This document shows positions 33,416 through 46,300 of a stretch of 64,000 nt of DNA, piece after piece. A program made the translations under genes and the position numbers. The notes beneath the pieces are model-generated. The model did not search any database and had not been told where the DNA came from. It worked only from the letters and a program-made list of their open reading frames with translations. This stretch comes from Galerina marginata (taxonomy: Eukaryota; Basidiomycota; Agaricomycetes; Agaricales; Galerinaceae): positions 1,984,001 to 2,048,000 of the forward strand of contig JAECYW010000006.1 in the NCBI GenBank assembly GCA_023014335.1, read 5' to 3'. Position 1 is the first letter of the stretch. Every line of letters begins with the position of its first letter.

Positions 33416-36282
33416 ATGCTACGCGCAGGCAAAAGTGCCTGTGTCAGACATGCACTATCGCGCTTTTATTCCCAGCAGTCGATACCTCACTATGACGGTA
33501 ATTTTTTGAAGCACAAACCATTCAAATTTACAGCTCACGTTAGATTCAGTTTGCGTGATTGGCGGTGGTCATGCCGGATGCGAAGCAGCTGCTGGTGCAG
33601 CGCGGACAGGTGCCAAAACTATCCTATTAACACAGAAACTGGAAACTATCGGTGAACTTTCTTGCAATCCGTCCATTGGAGGAGTTGGAAAGGGAACTTT
33701 GGTTCGGGAAGTGGATGCACTGGACGGGCTGATGGGTCGCGTTGCTGGTATGTCTTTGGGTTTTCTCCCCTTCTTTCCGTTGCTGATCTGCGAAAAGACA
33801 AGGCCGGAATCCAGTTCCATATCCTTAATCGGTCCAAAGGTGCTGCTGTCTGGGTAATTATTAACCTTCTTTGTATTGTCTTTTTGTGGGTTATTCACAA
33901 CGGAAATTCCAAGGGTCCTAGAGCTCAGATTGACAGGACGCTCTACAAGCGGAACATGCAGCAAATTCTGTTTAACTATCCCTGCCTCGACGTTCAAGCC
34001 GGAAGTGTATTCGACCTGATTTTCGACAAGTCAAACTCGGATGACCCTTGGGGCAAGATAGCTGGGGTACAGCTAGGTATGTCGTGATATCTGTTCCGCA
34101 CTAGCATTGTTTTTAACGCGATTTTGTCTTCACAGAGAACCAAGAAGTCATTCATTGCTCTCAAGTTGTAATCTGCACGGGAACATTTTTGTCTGGAGAA
34201 ATTCATATGGGTAGGTCAATGACTTTGTATCCGACTTGACTTAAACCTCTTCTTTACAGGTATGAAGCGCTTCCCAGCTGGAAGGTTGGGCGACGCGCCT
34301 TCAATCGGTTTATCAGCCTCACTGAATGCTGCCGGGTTCAAGCTTGGCCGTCTACAAACGGGTACACCTGCCCGACTGGACCGTAACACTATTGACTTTA
34401 GTGGCATGGCCAAGCAAGTGGGAGATATCACACCCACGCCATTCAGCTACCTAAATGATGTTGTGGACAATGCCGTAAGTTAAAGGTCTTCAGATTGGTC
34501 GGACAGAGCTCATCGTCGAAACAGGACAACCAAGTTTTCTGTTACCAGACCGCCACAACCGCCAAAACGCATCAGATGGTGAGAGAAAACATACATCTTA
34601 GTGTCCACATTCAGGAAACACGGAAAGGTTCTGGTTTTGATGCCTTTCTCATCACCATATCGTATTCTCAAACTTTTTTGATCCCTAGGCCCACGTTACT
34701 GTCCATCGCTGGAGGCTAAGATCTTGCGTTTCGGAAACAAAGCGAAGCACACAGTTTGGCTTGAGCCAGAAGGGTATGATTCAGGTATTATCAATCGACC
34801 TCTAAGTGACGAAACCCTGACGAGGAGTTTAGACGTGATCTATCCCAATGGAATCTCTTGCAGTCTGCCTGAAGAAGTTCAGGAACCAATGATGAGGACG
34901 ATACCGGGTCTCGAAAACGTGAAGATGGTCAAGCCAGCCTATGGTGTCGAGTATGATTATATCGACCCTCGAGAGCTTGGTCGTAAGCTTCTGTTTCCTT
35001 GTCACGCTGTTCTAAGTATCTGAATACTCGTCAAACAGCTACTCTGGAGACAAACCGCGTCAAGGTAAATTTCTTCAGGAATTTTAGGAACCATTGGCTG
35101 ACATCAAATACCAGGGTCTCTTCCTTGCTGGCCAAATTAACGGTACTATTCCTCCAGATTCAGTTTTTGAATGTCTCATCCATTACATTTTTAGGAACGA
35201 CCGGATACGAGGAAGCAGCAGCCCAAGGCACCGTTGCAGGGCATCAACGCCGGTTTAGCAGCACTGGGACGTCTGCCACTACTGCTTACTCGCGCAGATG
35301 GGTTCACTGGTGTGATGATAGACGACCTCATCGTGAAAGGAGCGGAAGAACCCTGTGCGTTTATTCACAACATGTGTGGCCATTGCATTCAACCCAATTT
35401 ATCTGGCTACGACTAGATCGCATGTTCACCTCTCGATCAGAATATCGGATGAGTATCCGAAGCGATAACGCTGATCTACGGCCTTACTGAGAAAGGTTAG
35501 TGACTAATTTTGATGACTATATGTGAGGCAACCTCTAATGAAAAAACATGGTTATACAGGTCGTATTGCAGGCGCCGTTTCTGATGCCAGATGGGAAGAA
35601 TTCGAGAGCCTGTCAGGTGCACGATGGTTGATACGAAACACCTCCTAAAATCAACGTCGCTAAGTCCTCAGGGCTGGGCTAATCACGGCATTAGTGTGCA
35701 ATCTGACGGAGTGCTGAGAGAGTGAGTCGATGAACGAGATGTTTACGCAACTTTTTGCTGACTTCCCGTTTTCATTAAGTGCCTTCCAGATATTGCGGTA
35801 TCCCGGAGTCACGACTAGTCACCTAAAGGCCGTGATACCCAGCCTCGAGGACATTCATCCCCGTATTCTAGCTCGCATTGGCATTGATGGTAAGTTCTCC
35901 GTATTCCTTCTATGCCATTGTTTGATTCACCTCAACTTCGATGCCAGGTCAATATGATGCGCATCTTGCTCGACAGGAGGCAGATGTAAGGGCCTTTTCG
36001 GAGGACGAATCACTTGCCCTCGACCCGAAATTGAACTACTCTTCCGTGCTTGGTCTGAGTTCCGAGGTCATTGAGAAGTTGTATATTGTCAAACCGACTA
36101 CCATCGTGAGTTTATACCGAATTCTTTTGTCTTGATGGAGAACGTGGTAACTGATCGTCGTACAGGGTGCTGCGAAGAGAATGGAAGGGATGACTCCAAC
36201 GTCTCTCATTTCGTTGTTGAAGCACGCAAAGCGGACTTGGGCCCAAGGACATCGTGTATCGACAGCAAACGCCTCAGGCTGA
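33416..36282 (+). CDS. MTO1: Mitochondrial tRNA uridine-34 carboxymethylaminomethyl-modification enzyme MTO1/GidA
   Basis: FAD enzyme that, with the GTPase MSS1, modifies the wobble uridine of mitochondrial tRNAs. The N-terminus [20 protein letters not shown] is an Arg-rich, acid-free targeting peptide. Then come [16 protein letters not shown] (FAD-binding), [20 protein letters not shown] (GidA signature), [77 protein letters not shown] and [20 protein letters not shown]. The C-terminal MnmE/tRNA-binding part runs to [20 protein letters not shown]. Extra single bases lie near 35,240 and 35,481. About 650 residues, close to family length. The gene is conserved and single-copy in fungi, so these breaks are more likely sequencing faults than decay. 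Confidence 0.93.
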
Positions 36283-36661
36283 GGCCGAGGTTTGGCGAAC
36301 TGCTTACGCTTCCTGCCAACCTCGTTGCACCTGGCCATCGAGGCTGCAAACTTCTCTCAACTCGCAAAGCCAGTGGACGCAAGCCGAGGATATTCATACA
36401 AGCAACAGTGGCCAACCACCGATGATAACTTTGGTTCATTAAACACTGGATGTGACCTATGGCCCAGCACATTGCACTTAAGTTGCTGGAAGAATTTGAG
36501 GCTCAAAACATATTGCCTTGCGTAGGGGAACTGGGAATTCGGGTTAACCAAGACATGGTGAAACCCCATCCATTTGACTATATTTACATACATGTAACTA
36601 CATGATAATTGAGACGACATAACATTATTAATATTCAATCCTCTATTCTCCATCTAACCTC
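36283..36661. other. Convergent 3' spacer
   Basis: Between the ends of MTO1 and the first transporter. Nothing recognised. Confidence 0.45.
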
Positions 36662-38949
36662 CTAGGTCTTGTCGATCGGAGCTTCCATAACACTGACATG
36701 CTCGGTGCCTACTGTTGACGCCTTCCCAGACCTAATACCGGAGCCCTCTTTCGTTCCCAGCATGTCGATTCGCTCTTGGTCCGCGTCAATAAAACGCTGG
36801 GGACGTTGGACCTGGATTGCCTCTTTGTTGCGGAACACGAGAACCATCGACTTGTTTTCGCGGTAGAGCTTGTCGATATCTTCCAGATGACGGTTGGCGG
36901 TTTCTGGGTAGACGAGGTAGATGAGCTACAAAGTGAGGGGTGGGATAAAGTAAGTTAATTGTCTTCTGCAAAGGATGTAAATGGGCACGTACCGGTACAA
37001 AGACAGCGTTGAAAACGACCCAGATCAGGTAGAACCGCCAGCCGAGGTTGGCGATGCCGGACGGTGTTATCTGGACGACCATGTAGTTTGATATCCTGCG
37101 GTACCAAACACATAAGTACCAGAAAAGGGGTTAAAGTTTGGAAACATACCAGTTAGATGCGGTACCCAGAGGCCGCGCCTTTTGTTCGCATCGACAAACT
37201 GTTGATCTCTGTAGGGTATAGCCATGGCACTCCCTAAATCGAAAGGAGTTAATCAGCACTATTATCTATGCAACATTATTAACAGGAAGCCGCACCTGCC
37301 AACAAATACCAAAGAACACGTAATAAAGGAAGAAGAACGCCGTCGCCCCAGCCCCGAATTTCGCACTGTTGCTGCCGACATCCGAAGGTTGAACTCGACT
37401 GGGTCTGCGAGAGCAGCCCCGAGATCAGGATGTAACATACGCACTGCCCAGCGGCTCCCCACATCATCAGTTTCCGCCGCCCAGCTTTCTCAATGAGAAG
37501 CAGGCCGGCAAAGGAGAAGAAGAGGATAGGAAAGGGAGTTGCAGGCTGCGAGGAGCCGGGCAAGGTTGTTGGAAAGCCCGACAGAATTTTGGAGGACCAG
37601 AGGGAGGCTGTGGTTGCAGGAAATGATTAGATTGGGCTGGATGGTGCGCAGTTATGACGCTTACTAGTAGCTGGTGACGTTAATGCCGACAAGATGTTGC
37701 ATCCACTGCGTTCCTAGAATAAATGACATCAGCTTTAGCGGAGAGAAGTCAGTATTCCTTGAGGACTTACCTGCGCCGAGGATAAGCCTCTGAACCATCC
37801 CCGTGTCTCCAGTATTTCCCTTCAAGATATCCCGCCAGCTGGGAGAGGTTTCCTTCTCGATCCTGACCGCCTCCAGAATCTCATCCCGCTCATGGATGAT
37901 TAATTCGTCCTTGGCCGTTGCATGCGCACCCTCCAGTGCGACAAGGACGCGCAAGCCTTCTTCATGATGTCCGTGGGCCAAGAGCCAACGGGGGCTCTCT
38001 GGCAGCCAAGGCACAGTTGAGAGGAGAATTATGGAGAAAACTAGCTGGAAGGCGATAGGGAAGCGCCAGGCGATACTGCCTGTGGCGAAGCTAAATCCGT
38101 AGGTCATCCAGTTGCTTAGAGAAAAACCAGCGATATTCATTCTACAATTAAGAGAAGCATCAGCTTCGATTTGAAGTACACGTGTGTTGCAGAAAAACTG
38201 GCACGTACATCATCCCAAATACAACTAATTTTCCTCTCCAAGCGGGTTTCGAAGTTTCGCTTTGCCAGACTGGCGCTGTAGCCGTGTTAATCCTACACGA
38301 AAACAAGCCTGTTAGGAAATGGGCTCGATGCATTTCAAAAAATACTTGTACCCATTACCCAAACCTTCAAAAAAGGTCAATTAGCTTATCCTACACGCTG
38401 TGTAGAAACTCAAAAGCCTCACCTGTTATCACCCGGGCGACAATCATCTGTGCGACCGAAAACGAGCACATCTGCAAAATCGCGCCTATGGACATGATGA
38501 TAACCCCGATCAAGAGGGTTTTCTTCCGTCCAAGCCTTTCTCCGAACACAAATGTGGATATGGCACCAAAGAAGCTTATTACGAAGAAAAAAACAGTCAG
38601 CTTCTAGTCGACCAGACATATGCGATTGAACGCACCATCCGATGTCATACAGAGAGACGATGGTTCCTTGAAGAGTGGGGTCTGGGTCCCCCATTGTCTT
38701 CAAAAAGTCTGGAGTGACGATGATGCCTCCGAAAACCCCTTGGTCGTAACCTATGCCAGGTCATACAGAATAATTGGAAAAGGCATCTTACATATCAAGC
38801 GGGTCACTCACCAAAGAGAGTCATAGGCGGTAGTACAAGGCAACTGTTACCCATATGTTGAGCTTAGTACCAGTCAATCCAAAGTACGGTCGAGCAGGTT
38901 GTGTGCTAGAGTTAATAGGCGAGTCTTCCGTGCTGCCAGCAACACCCAT
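36662..38949 (-). CDS. MFS sugar/polyol transporter, copy 1
   Basis: General sugar-transporter family (SP, 12 helices). Start MGVAGSTEDSPINSST, then RPYFGLTGTKLNIWVTVA. Two extra T bases near 38,825 and 38,838 break the first helix; the sister gene reads straight through (VACTTAMMLF). Then TPDFLKTMGDPDPTLQGTIV, NWMTYGFSFATGSIAWRFP, the family motif VPWLPESPRWLLAHG, GTQWMQHLVGINVTSYY, GRRKLMMWGAAGQC and PSGIANLGWRFYLIW. The C-terminal tail contains RPQRFIDADQERIDMLG. The nearest types are hexose and glycerol/polyol symporters; the substrate cannot be assigned. A closely related copy lies head to head at 40,293-42,590. Confidence 0.82.
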
Positions 38950-40292
38950 GATGGCAGGGAGAATACGGGATTCAGAAGGAAGTTTAGAAGTCGGGCTTGC
39001 AGAAATAGGATAGGGAGTATTTATAAGTACCAGGTTTCATCCTCGGGCCCCAACCTCATATAGGAATAGTATGCCGATGACGTTGAAGGGGCCATACTCG
39101 TATGAAAATAGGAGGAAGGATTCCTGCTCCGGGGAGAATCTTTAGTAACATTTCAAATCCAACGAAGCCAGGTGGGCACCCACCTCCACAAATTTGGAGC
39201 CCGTTGGGGACGTGCTTCACGAAGCTGCAGATTGCAATACAGTACCCATGAATTGCCGCCAATTATGCAGAATACTCTGCTATGTTGGTGTACGAGAAGA
39301 GAGGGCGCTTGTGTGAGAAACTGAGAATGCAAGCTGGTGAAGCGGCCCGAAGAATTCGATGACGTAAACTGAGGCAAGCGGGACCAAACGGTTTTCTGGA
39401 TTTGAAAGCCTTTCTTGGGACCAACCCATCATGCAGATTCTTGCACTAAATGCCTCGAAGCTTGAAGCTTGAAGTTTCGATACTGAAGCGCTGAAGAAAC
39501 ACTAACACATCTTCACAAGACCAGCTAAATTTGCGATATGTTGGCGCAAGCAAAGATGATTTCGGATGGACCGCTGGCAATGACGAACTTTCTATGGCCT
39601 TGAAAGGGACTCTTGAAGAATTACTCGAACCCATCGTATACGTCACACTCGAGTATATCCGGGTTGATGATTCCGCTTCAACTTGAAGCCTCCGGTACGA
39701 TTGTGGCTCATTTCGACTTCCGAGTCTTGGATCTACTTTCTGGAAGAATGGTTAAGCCGAAAAAACTTGTTGGAAATCAAGGCTGCGCTATGACGTTCGA
39801 GAAATGTCACAGGAATATTTCACGGGCTGGTTCGTCCTGAAATCCAGGAGATTGATTTCAATGGCTCAGCATACCACAGATCCAGGAAGAAATACCAGAC
39901 GGCCCCATCTATGCTCTCGTCACACAGCTTATAACAATCTTGTCAGGCTCGTCATTTTGAAGCTTTTGTTGACTAAACTTGTCGGTATTCGTATGTTCCT
40001 TCAAACCAAGATTATCACTGGGATAACTACTACCCACTTTCCAGCGTTCCTCTCTCCACAAAACGCACTCTTTCTATGTGTATGCGTCAACACAGCGGAT
40101 AACTTTCGGTGAATAGGTATTCAACGGCCGAAGTGGCGGGGGAAATGTAGTCTCAGAAGCCAGATGGTCGTTTTTAGTTTCGTTTAAAATCCAACTTAAC
40201 TCCTAGGAATTTTCGTCAGGCCATGCGAAATGACCCATTCGACAGTATAACCTCTCATCAGGCTGAACCACCGTCTTCCTCCTATTTTCACC
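38950..40292. promoter_or_regulatory. Shared divergent promoter of the two transporters
   Basis: A 1.3-kb spacer between the two head-to-head paralogous transporter genes. It contains short direct repeats near 39,456 (AAGCTTGAAGCTTGAAG). No gene is supported; open frames are short and overlapping. Confidence 0.4.
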
Positions 40293-42590
40293 ATGGGTAT
40301 TACCAGAAGGGCGGACGACCTGCCATTTTCACCCATACGACCCCCACGACCGTATTTTGGCTTGACTGGGGCCAAGCTCAATGCATGGGTGACAGTCGCG
40401 TGTACCACCGCCATGATGCTTTTCGGTGAGGATCCCTCTTTTACTGCTTGAGATGGCTTGGTTAACTACTCGACGCCCTCTCTGGTATAGGGTATGACCA
40501 AGGAGTTTTCGGAGGCATCATAGTCACTCCAGACTTTCTGAAAACGATGGGGGATCCTGGTCCTACCTTTCAAGGGACCATTGTTTCTTTATATGACATC
40601 GGGTGGTATGTTCGAGCTGACTGCTGGTAGACCAACAGTTATTGATACTCTAGATCGTTTTGCAGCTTCTTCGGAGCGGTATCCACCTTCGTGTTTGGAG
40701 AACGCCTAGGAAGGAAGAAATGCCTCCTGATTGGAGTGACGATCATGTCTATAGGAGCGATTTTGCAGATGTGCTCCTTCTCAGCTGGACAAATGATATT
40801 TGGAAGGCTGATTACGGGTGAGGCTTTCAAGTTTGTCATGAACCATCGCCTGAGAATCTAATGGAAGTCATGAAGGTTTGGGTAATGGGTATGTGTCTTA
40901 CCAGAATGGAATTTGCTTCCTAATACCTTTGTTTCTGCGAAGGATTAACACTGCCACGGCGCCAGTATGGCAAAGCGAAACCTCCAAACCCACTTGGAGA
41001 GGAAGATTGGTCATATTCGGGATGATGTAGGTGCTCTTCAAACCCGTCCATGTCCAGATTCTCCAGCATCGGTTCTTACCAGTTATTTTTCGGGTCCCTC
41101 AGAATGAATGCAGCGGGTTTCTCTCTCAGCAACTGGATGACATACGGGCTCAGTTTCGCCACCGGTAGCATCTCCTGGCGCTTTCCTATCGCGTTCCAAC
41201 TTGGATTTTCTATCATCCTATTCTTCACTGTACCCTGGCTGCCAGAGAGTCCCCGCTGGCTCCTGGCACACGGTTACTACGAGGAAGGGGTCAGTGTCTT
41301 GATCGCCTTGGAGGGTGCACATGCATCGATCAAGGACGAAATTATCATCAACGAACGAGCAAAAATATTAGAGGCTGTTAGGATCGAAAGGAGAGACCTC
41401 ACCCCGTTGGCGGGATGTTCTGAAGGGAAGTACTGGAGACACTGGGATGGTCCAGAGGCTTTTCCTCGGTGCAGGTAAGGGACTACTGATTGTCGAGCGA
41501 TGAAATCCCACTAAACAAATGCAACAGGGACGCAGTGGATGCAACAGCTCAGCGGCATCAACGTTACAAGCTATTAGTCAGTATAGCTCGTCGCGAACTT
41601 CAACACCTGGCGGCTAATTTTAGTCATTGACATCTAGTCTTCCGCTGATCCTCCAGGACTCCGTCGGTCACTCGAATAGTCTCTCTCGACTCCTTGCAGC
41701 ATGCAACTCCCTCTTCTATCTTCTTTTCTCCTTTGTTGGGCTACTCCTAATCGAGAAAGCCGGCCGGCGGAAACTAATGATGTGGGGCGCTGCGGGGCAA
41801 TGTATGTGCTACATCCTCATCTCAGGCCTTCTGTCCCAATTGGATAGTAGTAATCCCGCTACGCGAGCGAGATTCGGGGCGGCGGCCACGGCGTTTTTCT
41901 TTCTTTATTATGTGTTCTTTGGGATTTGTTGGCAGGTAAATTGGCTCTGTCTTTATCTTTATTATTCGGGATTACCGCTCACTGAACGCCTTTTCGCGAT
42001 GCATCGTGTAGGGAGTACCATGGCTATATCCTACGGAGATTAATAGTCTGTCCATGCGGACAAAAGGAGCGGCTCTGAGTAGCGCCTCGAACTGGTTTGT
42101 TGGACAGCCATATTTTCGAAGCATCGCTAATATGCGGACGTTCTGGCACTTGCAGGATTTCCAATTACTTGGTAGTCCAGGTTACACCCTCCGGAATCGC
42201 CAACCTTGGCTGGAGGTTCTACTTGATCTGGGCTGCCTTCAACGCCGTTTTCGTCCCCGTGTGTATAACGCTCACTTGCACCCTTTCGCTTAAACGATGT
42301 AGCTGACTGACCTGCTCTTTAACTTCTGACAGCTCGTCTACCTCGTCTACCCTGAAACTGCGAATCGCCATCTGGAAGATATCGACAGACTATATCGCGA
42401 AAACACGTCCGCCTTCGTGTTCCAGAACGAGGATGCAGTCCAAGTATCACGCCCACAGCGGTTCGTTGACGTGGATCGAGAGCGGATTGACATGCTTGCG
42501 ACTGGGGCCACGAGCGCTCTACAGAAGTCGATGGAGTCATTCAGTATTATGGAGACTCCGATCAACGACCTAGAAAGAAGATTGGCATGA
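40293..42590 (+). CDS. MFS sugar/polyol transporter, copy 2
   Basis: Paralog of the minus-strand transporter. Start MGITRRADDLPFSPIRPPRP, then YFGLTGAKLNAWVTVACTTA and, after an intron, GYDQGVFGGIIVTPDFL. Conserved parts: FVFGERLGRKKCLLIG, NWMTYGLSFATGSISWRFP, VPWLPESPRWLLAHGYYEEG, LLLIEKAGRRKLMMWGAAGQ, PSGIANLGWRFYLIW and VYLVYPETANRHLEDIDRLY. The tail ends INDLERRLA. One extra base lies near 41,392, between ERRE-type sequence and TSPRWRDVLKG. Twelve helices; about 530 residues. The STL1-like opening and position 9 kb from the sugar-kinase gene make a polyol or sugar substrate likely. Which sugar is not shown by the sequence. Confidence 0.85.
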
Positions 42591-43336
42591 AAGGGTGGGG
42601 GAATTCAAGTCTAAGAGCATACTTGGCTGTGTTTGTATTTAAATCATAGTAAGTATTTTTAACATACGTGTAGTCATTACAGAAGGCTTTTCTTCAACCT
42701 TGTAGTATCTGAAGCGCTTTTACTTACTCTCTTGTTTCTGTTTTCTCGTTGGGTATAGCCGGCGTGGCAGGTCAGACAGGACATATGCCAACGTCAGATC
42801 CTGCACTGGCATTGGACGAGCTTGAACAATGTTTCCAGGCTGACTTCGTCGAGTTTGGTTTCCTAGAATGCCTTGATCTGCACGGCTTAAGTTAACAGCT
42901 CGACGAGGCGAAGCACGTAGAGAATGCAGGTCGACACTCTTTTAACTACACTGGTTCTTTTTTGTTGGTTAGCGAAGCTTCACCCAAGCATTATGTATAG
43001 GAAAGTTCAGCATTTGACCAAGCCGGCAAAATTTTCATTATTCGTCGTAATGTGTATTTCCAACTGCATTATACCGACCCAGCGACCCGCAAGGACGACT
43101 TCGTGAGTGTACCAATAAATAAACCGAAGGAAAAATAGACAACCTATGTAAGAAGATGAGAAAACAGAAAATTTAATATAACAATGGTCATGCACGAAAA
43201 GAACAATATAAACGAGACGATGACAATTAGAACGAGAGCAACCCGGTGTTAGAAGATATGCATAGGAATCGTTCGGATGGTGTGGAAGGAGGGTGTTGTG
43301 GATGAGGGGACGAAAGGTGAAGCAGGCGTTTATAAA
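42591..43336. other. Convergent 3' spacer
   Basis: Between the ends of transporter copy 2 and the KIN1-type kinase. A 36-codon frame from 42,784 (acidic, MPTSDPALALDELEQC) is the only coding-like feature; too little to call. Confidence 0.4.
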
Positions 43337-46300
43337 TCATAATTTGAGCTCAGTCAGGACCCGCCTAGCCAGCATTTGGTACTGCCAGCCGTCTCCGCCT
43401 GCGCGCCGGAACTGGATGCCATGCAATGGTAGCCAGGGTACCTAAAAGTATCGAATCAGTAAGATGAATGGACTAAGAAAGATGAGAACTACCTTCACGA
43501 TATTGATCTCAAAGCGAACACTCAAGCTGTTGTTACCCATGCTCTCAAACAGCTCGCGGTCTATCTCTCCTGTTGGCATAGGACTAGGACTGCGTTGGGT
43601 TGGTGATGTGGGACGACCGGCGAAATCACGCGGAATGGGGGGCAGAACTTTGCCTTTATTGGATATTGCGGGAGAGTGGGATCGAGGAGGAATTGCATCA
43701 TGATCAGTACTTGGTGATAGTGGAGAGAGCCCGTTAGTCTGGGCCTGGGCCTCAGCAGAAGCGACGACCGTGTGGTTGGATGAAACATTGAAGAAGGAGG
43801 ACGAGCCGCTGCTAGGTGTTGTCATCAGCGTTGTGCCAGAAGGCCGACTGGAAGTTTCTTTCTCTTTCTCCTTCTCCTTCTCTTTCTCCTTGTCCTGGTC
43901 TTTGACATCAGATTGGTCACGGTCTTTGCCCTTATCGCGCTTCATGCCGAACGAAAGTTTGGAGGCCTTCTTGACAATGGACGGACGACTCTGGACGGGC
44001 GTCATGGGCGATGATTCGCCTGATGTCGTTGACGACACTTGCTGATGATGTTGGTTACCTCGACCGGACGGGCCCTCAACCGAAGAAAGGTCAATGGAGG
44101 GTAAATGGATGCATTCGAAACCGCCCTTCGTCTCGCGATACTGGACCTGCATCCTATCGAGGACGCGCCTGACATCAGCCTTAATGACCGAAGGCTGTTT
44201 CGTTGACGTTGTAGCCACACTATCGGGGAATCAGCCAAAGTGCTAACAAAGAGAAAGCAAATCTCATACCTGAAGAGACCCTTCAGGAAAACTGGCTTGA
44301 AGTCTTTCTCGCTGGTATGACGTTCGTCCTCTTCTTTGAAAGTCTCCTCAGCAGCATCGTCGCCTATAGCACCGTCATGATGCTCATTGGCTTCCTCTTC
44401 CTCTCGCTTCTCCGTCATATCTTGCTCAGGCTCATTCTTGGAGAACAAACGTTCAGCGAGAGGCCGTCCGCTTCCATAACCGGTCGAAGGACGACGATGT
44501 CTTCCGATGGTGCCTCCCGGTGAGCCGCTTGTAAGAGCAGCGCCTGTGCTACTTCGTCTTTCATGTCGGTTGGAACGTCCCTGCGGATCAAGGATGGTCG
44601 CAGCACGCCGATGAACATTTCCGATAGGCTGACTGAAACTCGCAGAGAGTGTTCTAGTAGCGGTAGGGGTAGGAGTGGTTGGAGGTGCAAGGCTGTCATC
44701 TTCCTTGGTCTCAGCCTGAGGCGTCTTTTCCTCAATTGCATCTCTAGAGTCGCCAGACACTCTGGGCGACGTCGAAAGAATTGTCCCACGCTTGCCAGAC
44801 AGGGTGCCATGTCTCCGTCCATCTTCTCCACGGTTACCCACCAATAGGCTACCAAACTTGCGCACAAGAGTCGCCCCAGAAGAGAAGGCCGACCCAGAGT
44901 GATCGTGTTTATCCTTTTCTGGGCTTTCGTCAAGTTTCTCTCCGAATGTGGTGGTCTCCGGCCCAACGGTCTTGGGTGGCTCTGGAAGACGATTCATACC
45001 TTGCTCATCGACGGAAGTGTCTCCGCCACCTCCAAACATCCCACCCCAACCACGAGAAAGTGTGGTCGGCCGCTGGCTCATGCTGTGGCTTCTACGATGT
45101 GTGCTGGGAGGTGGGGCACGGGGCAAGTTCCGTTTGGGTCCCAAAGCGGTTTGATCAATCTCGATATGTTGTCTTGCCTGTGCAGACGGGGACGGAGGAG
45201 GCAAACCAGGATCTCGAGCACGCGGTTGAGCAAAGGTGGGAGATGTGGGCGAGGGTGAGACCGTATTGTCGTAGGACATCCCTGAATAATGTGAGGTTTC
45301 TGGGGCAGGTAATCTGGGCAGCGGCATACTGTAGTCGGCTTTGGCCTTTGCCGACGGTTGAGAGTCCTTTCTTGCAGCAACTGGTGTCGAGAAATGGGGT
45401 TGATTGGCGGCAGTAAATTGTTGTTGTCGCATCGATGCTTCGTCAACTGGCGTCGCCACATTAACCGCAGCAGGAGTGATAACCTCGCCTTGAATTGAGA
45501 GTTGAGAACTTGCGAATTGTCCTGGCCCATATACCCGATCGCGTTCGAGCTTCTCTCTTGCAAGGTAATACATTGAAATTAGAGGATGGAAGCCCTTTGT
45601 CGGGTCCATTGGTTCGCGGTTCGGATCTGAAAACGAGGGATGAGCGAGATGCTGCTGAGAATTGGGTGGTGAATGACTCTGTGGACTCCCTGGGGGTGAT
45701 GACGCTGGCGAGAACAGCTTCCGTCTGTAGTAATCAAATCCTGAAAATCGGCGCGATTTCTTGGGCGCAAGCGATTCGTTCTTCCCGCTGGAGCTGTCGA
45801 ATGAGATGGCGAGGCTTGAGTTGGATACTGACTCGCCCCAGCGACTGCCATTGGTGCCATTCAGGTTGCCCATGCTTCGTTTTCGTTCCCAGTATTGGAC
45901 GGTCCGGGTGTACGCGTCTGATTCAAGGATATGCACAAGCTTGCGTTCGATCTCGTCCTCTGTGCCGAACTCGAAGCCGGTCATACCTTTGATCACTTGG
46001 CGATCCAACTCGTCCGCACGAAGGGGTTCGCGATGCACCATATGGACTGCAGGCGGGCCAGTGAATCCTCGGACCATCCAGGGGTGGCCCATAACTTCCG
46101 CAAGAGAAGCACGGTTGGCGGGGTTGGTAACTAACATCCGTGAAAGAAGATGTTTGCATTCTACAATGGCCTAGTCAGTGACCGATGCACAGCGAGAAAT
46201 AAGAAATTACCGGAGCTCAGCCAGACTGGGTATTCGACGAGACCTCGTTTAATCTTGGCATGCAGAGCGGGCATGCTTTGATCATCGAAAGGCACTTTGC

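Noticed and set aside
43855..43895. CTTTCT-rich tract as a separate repeat element
   Set aside because: It is an in-frame microsatellite coding for a Lys-Glu run in the kinase linker.
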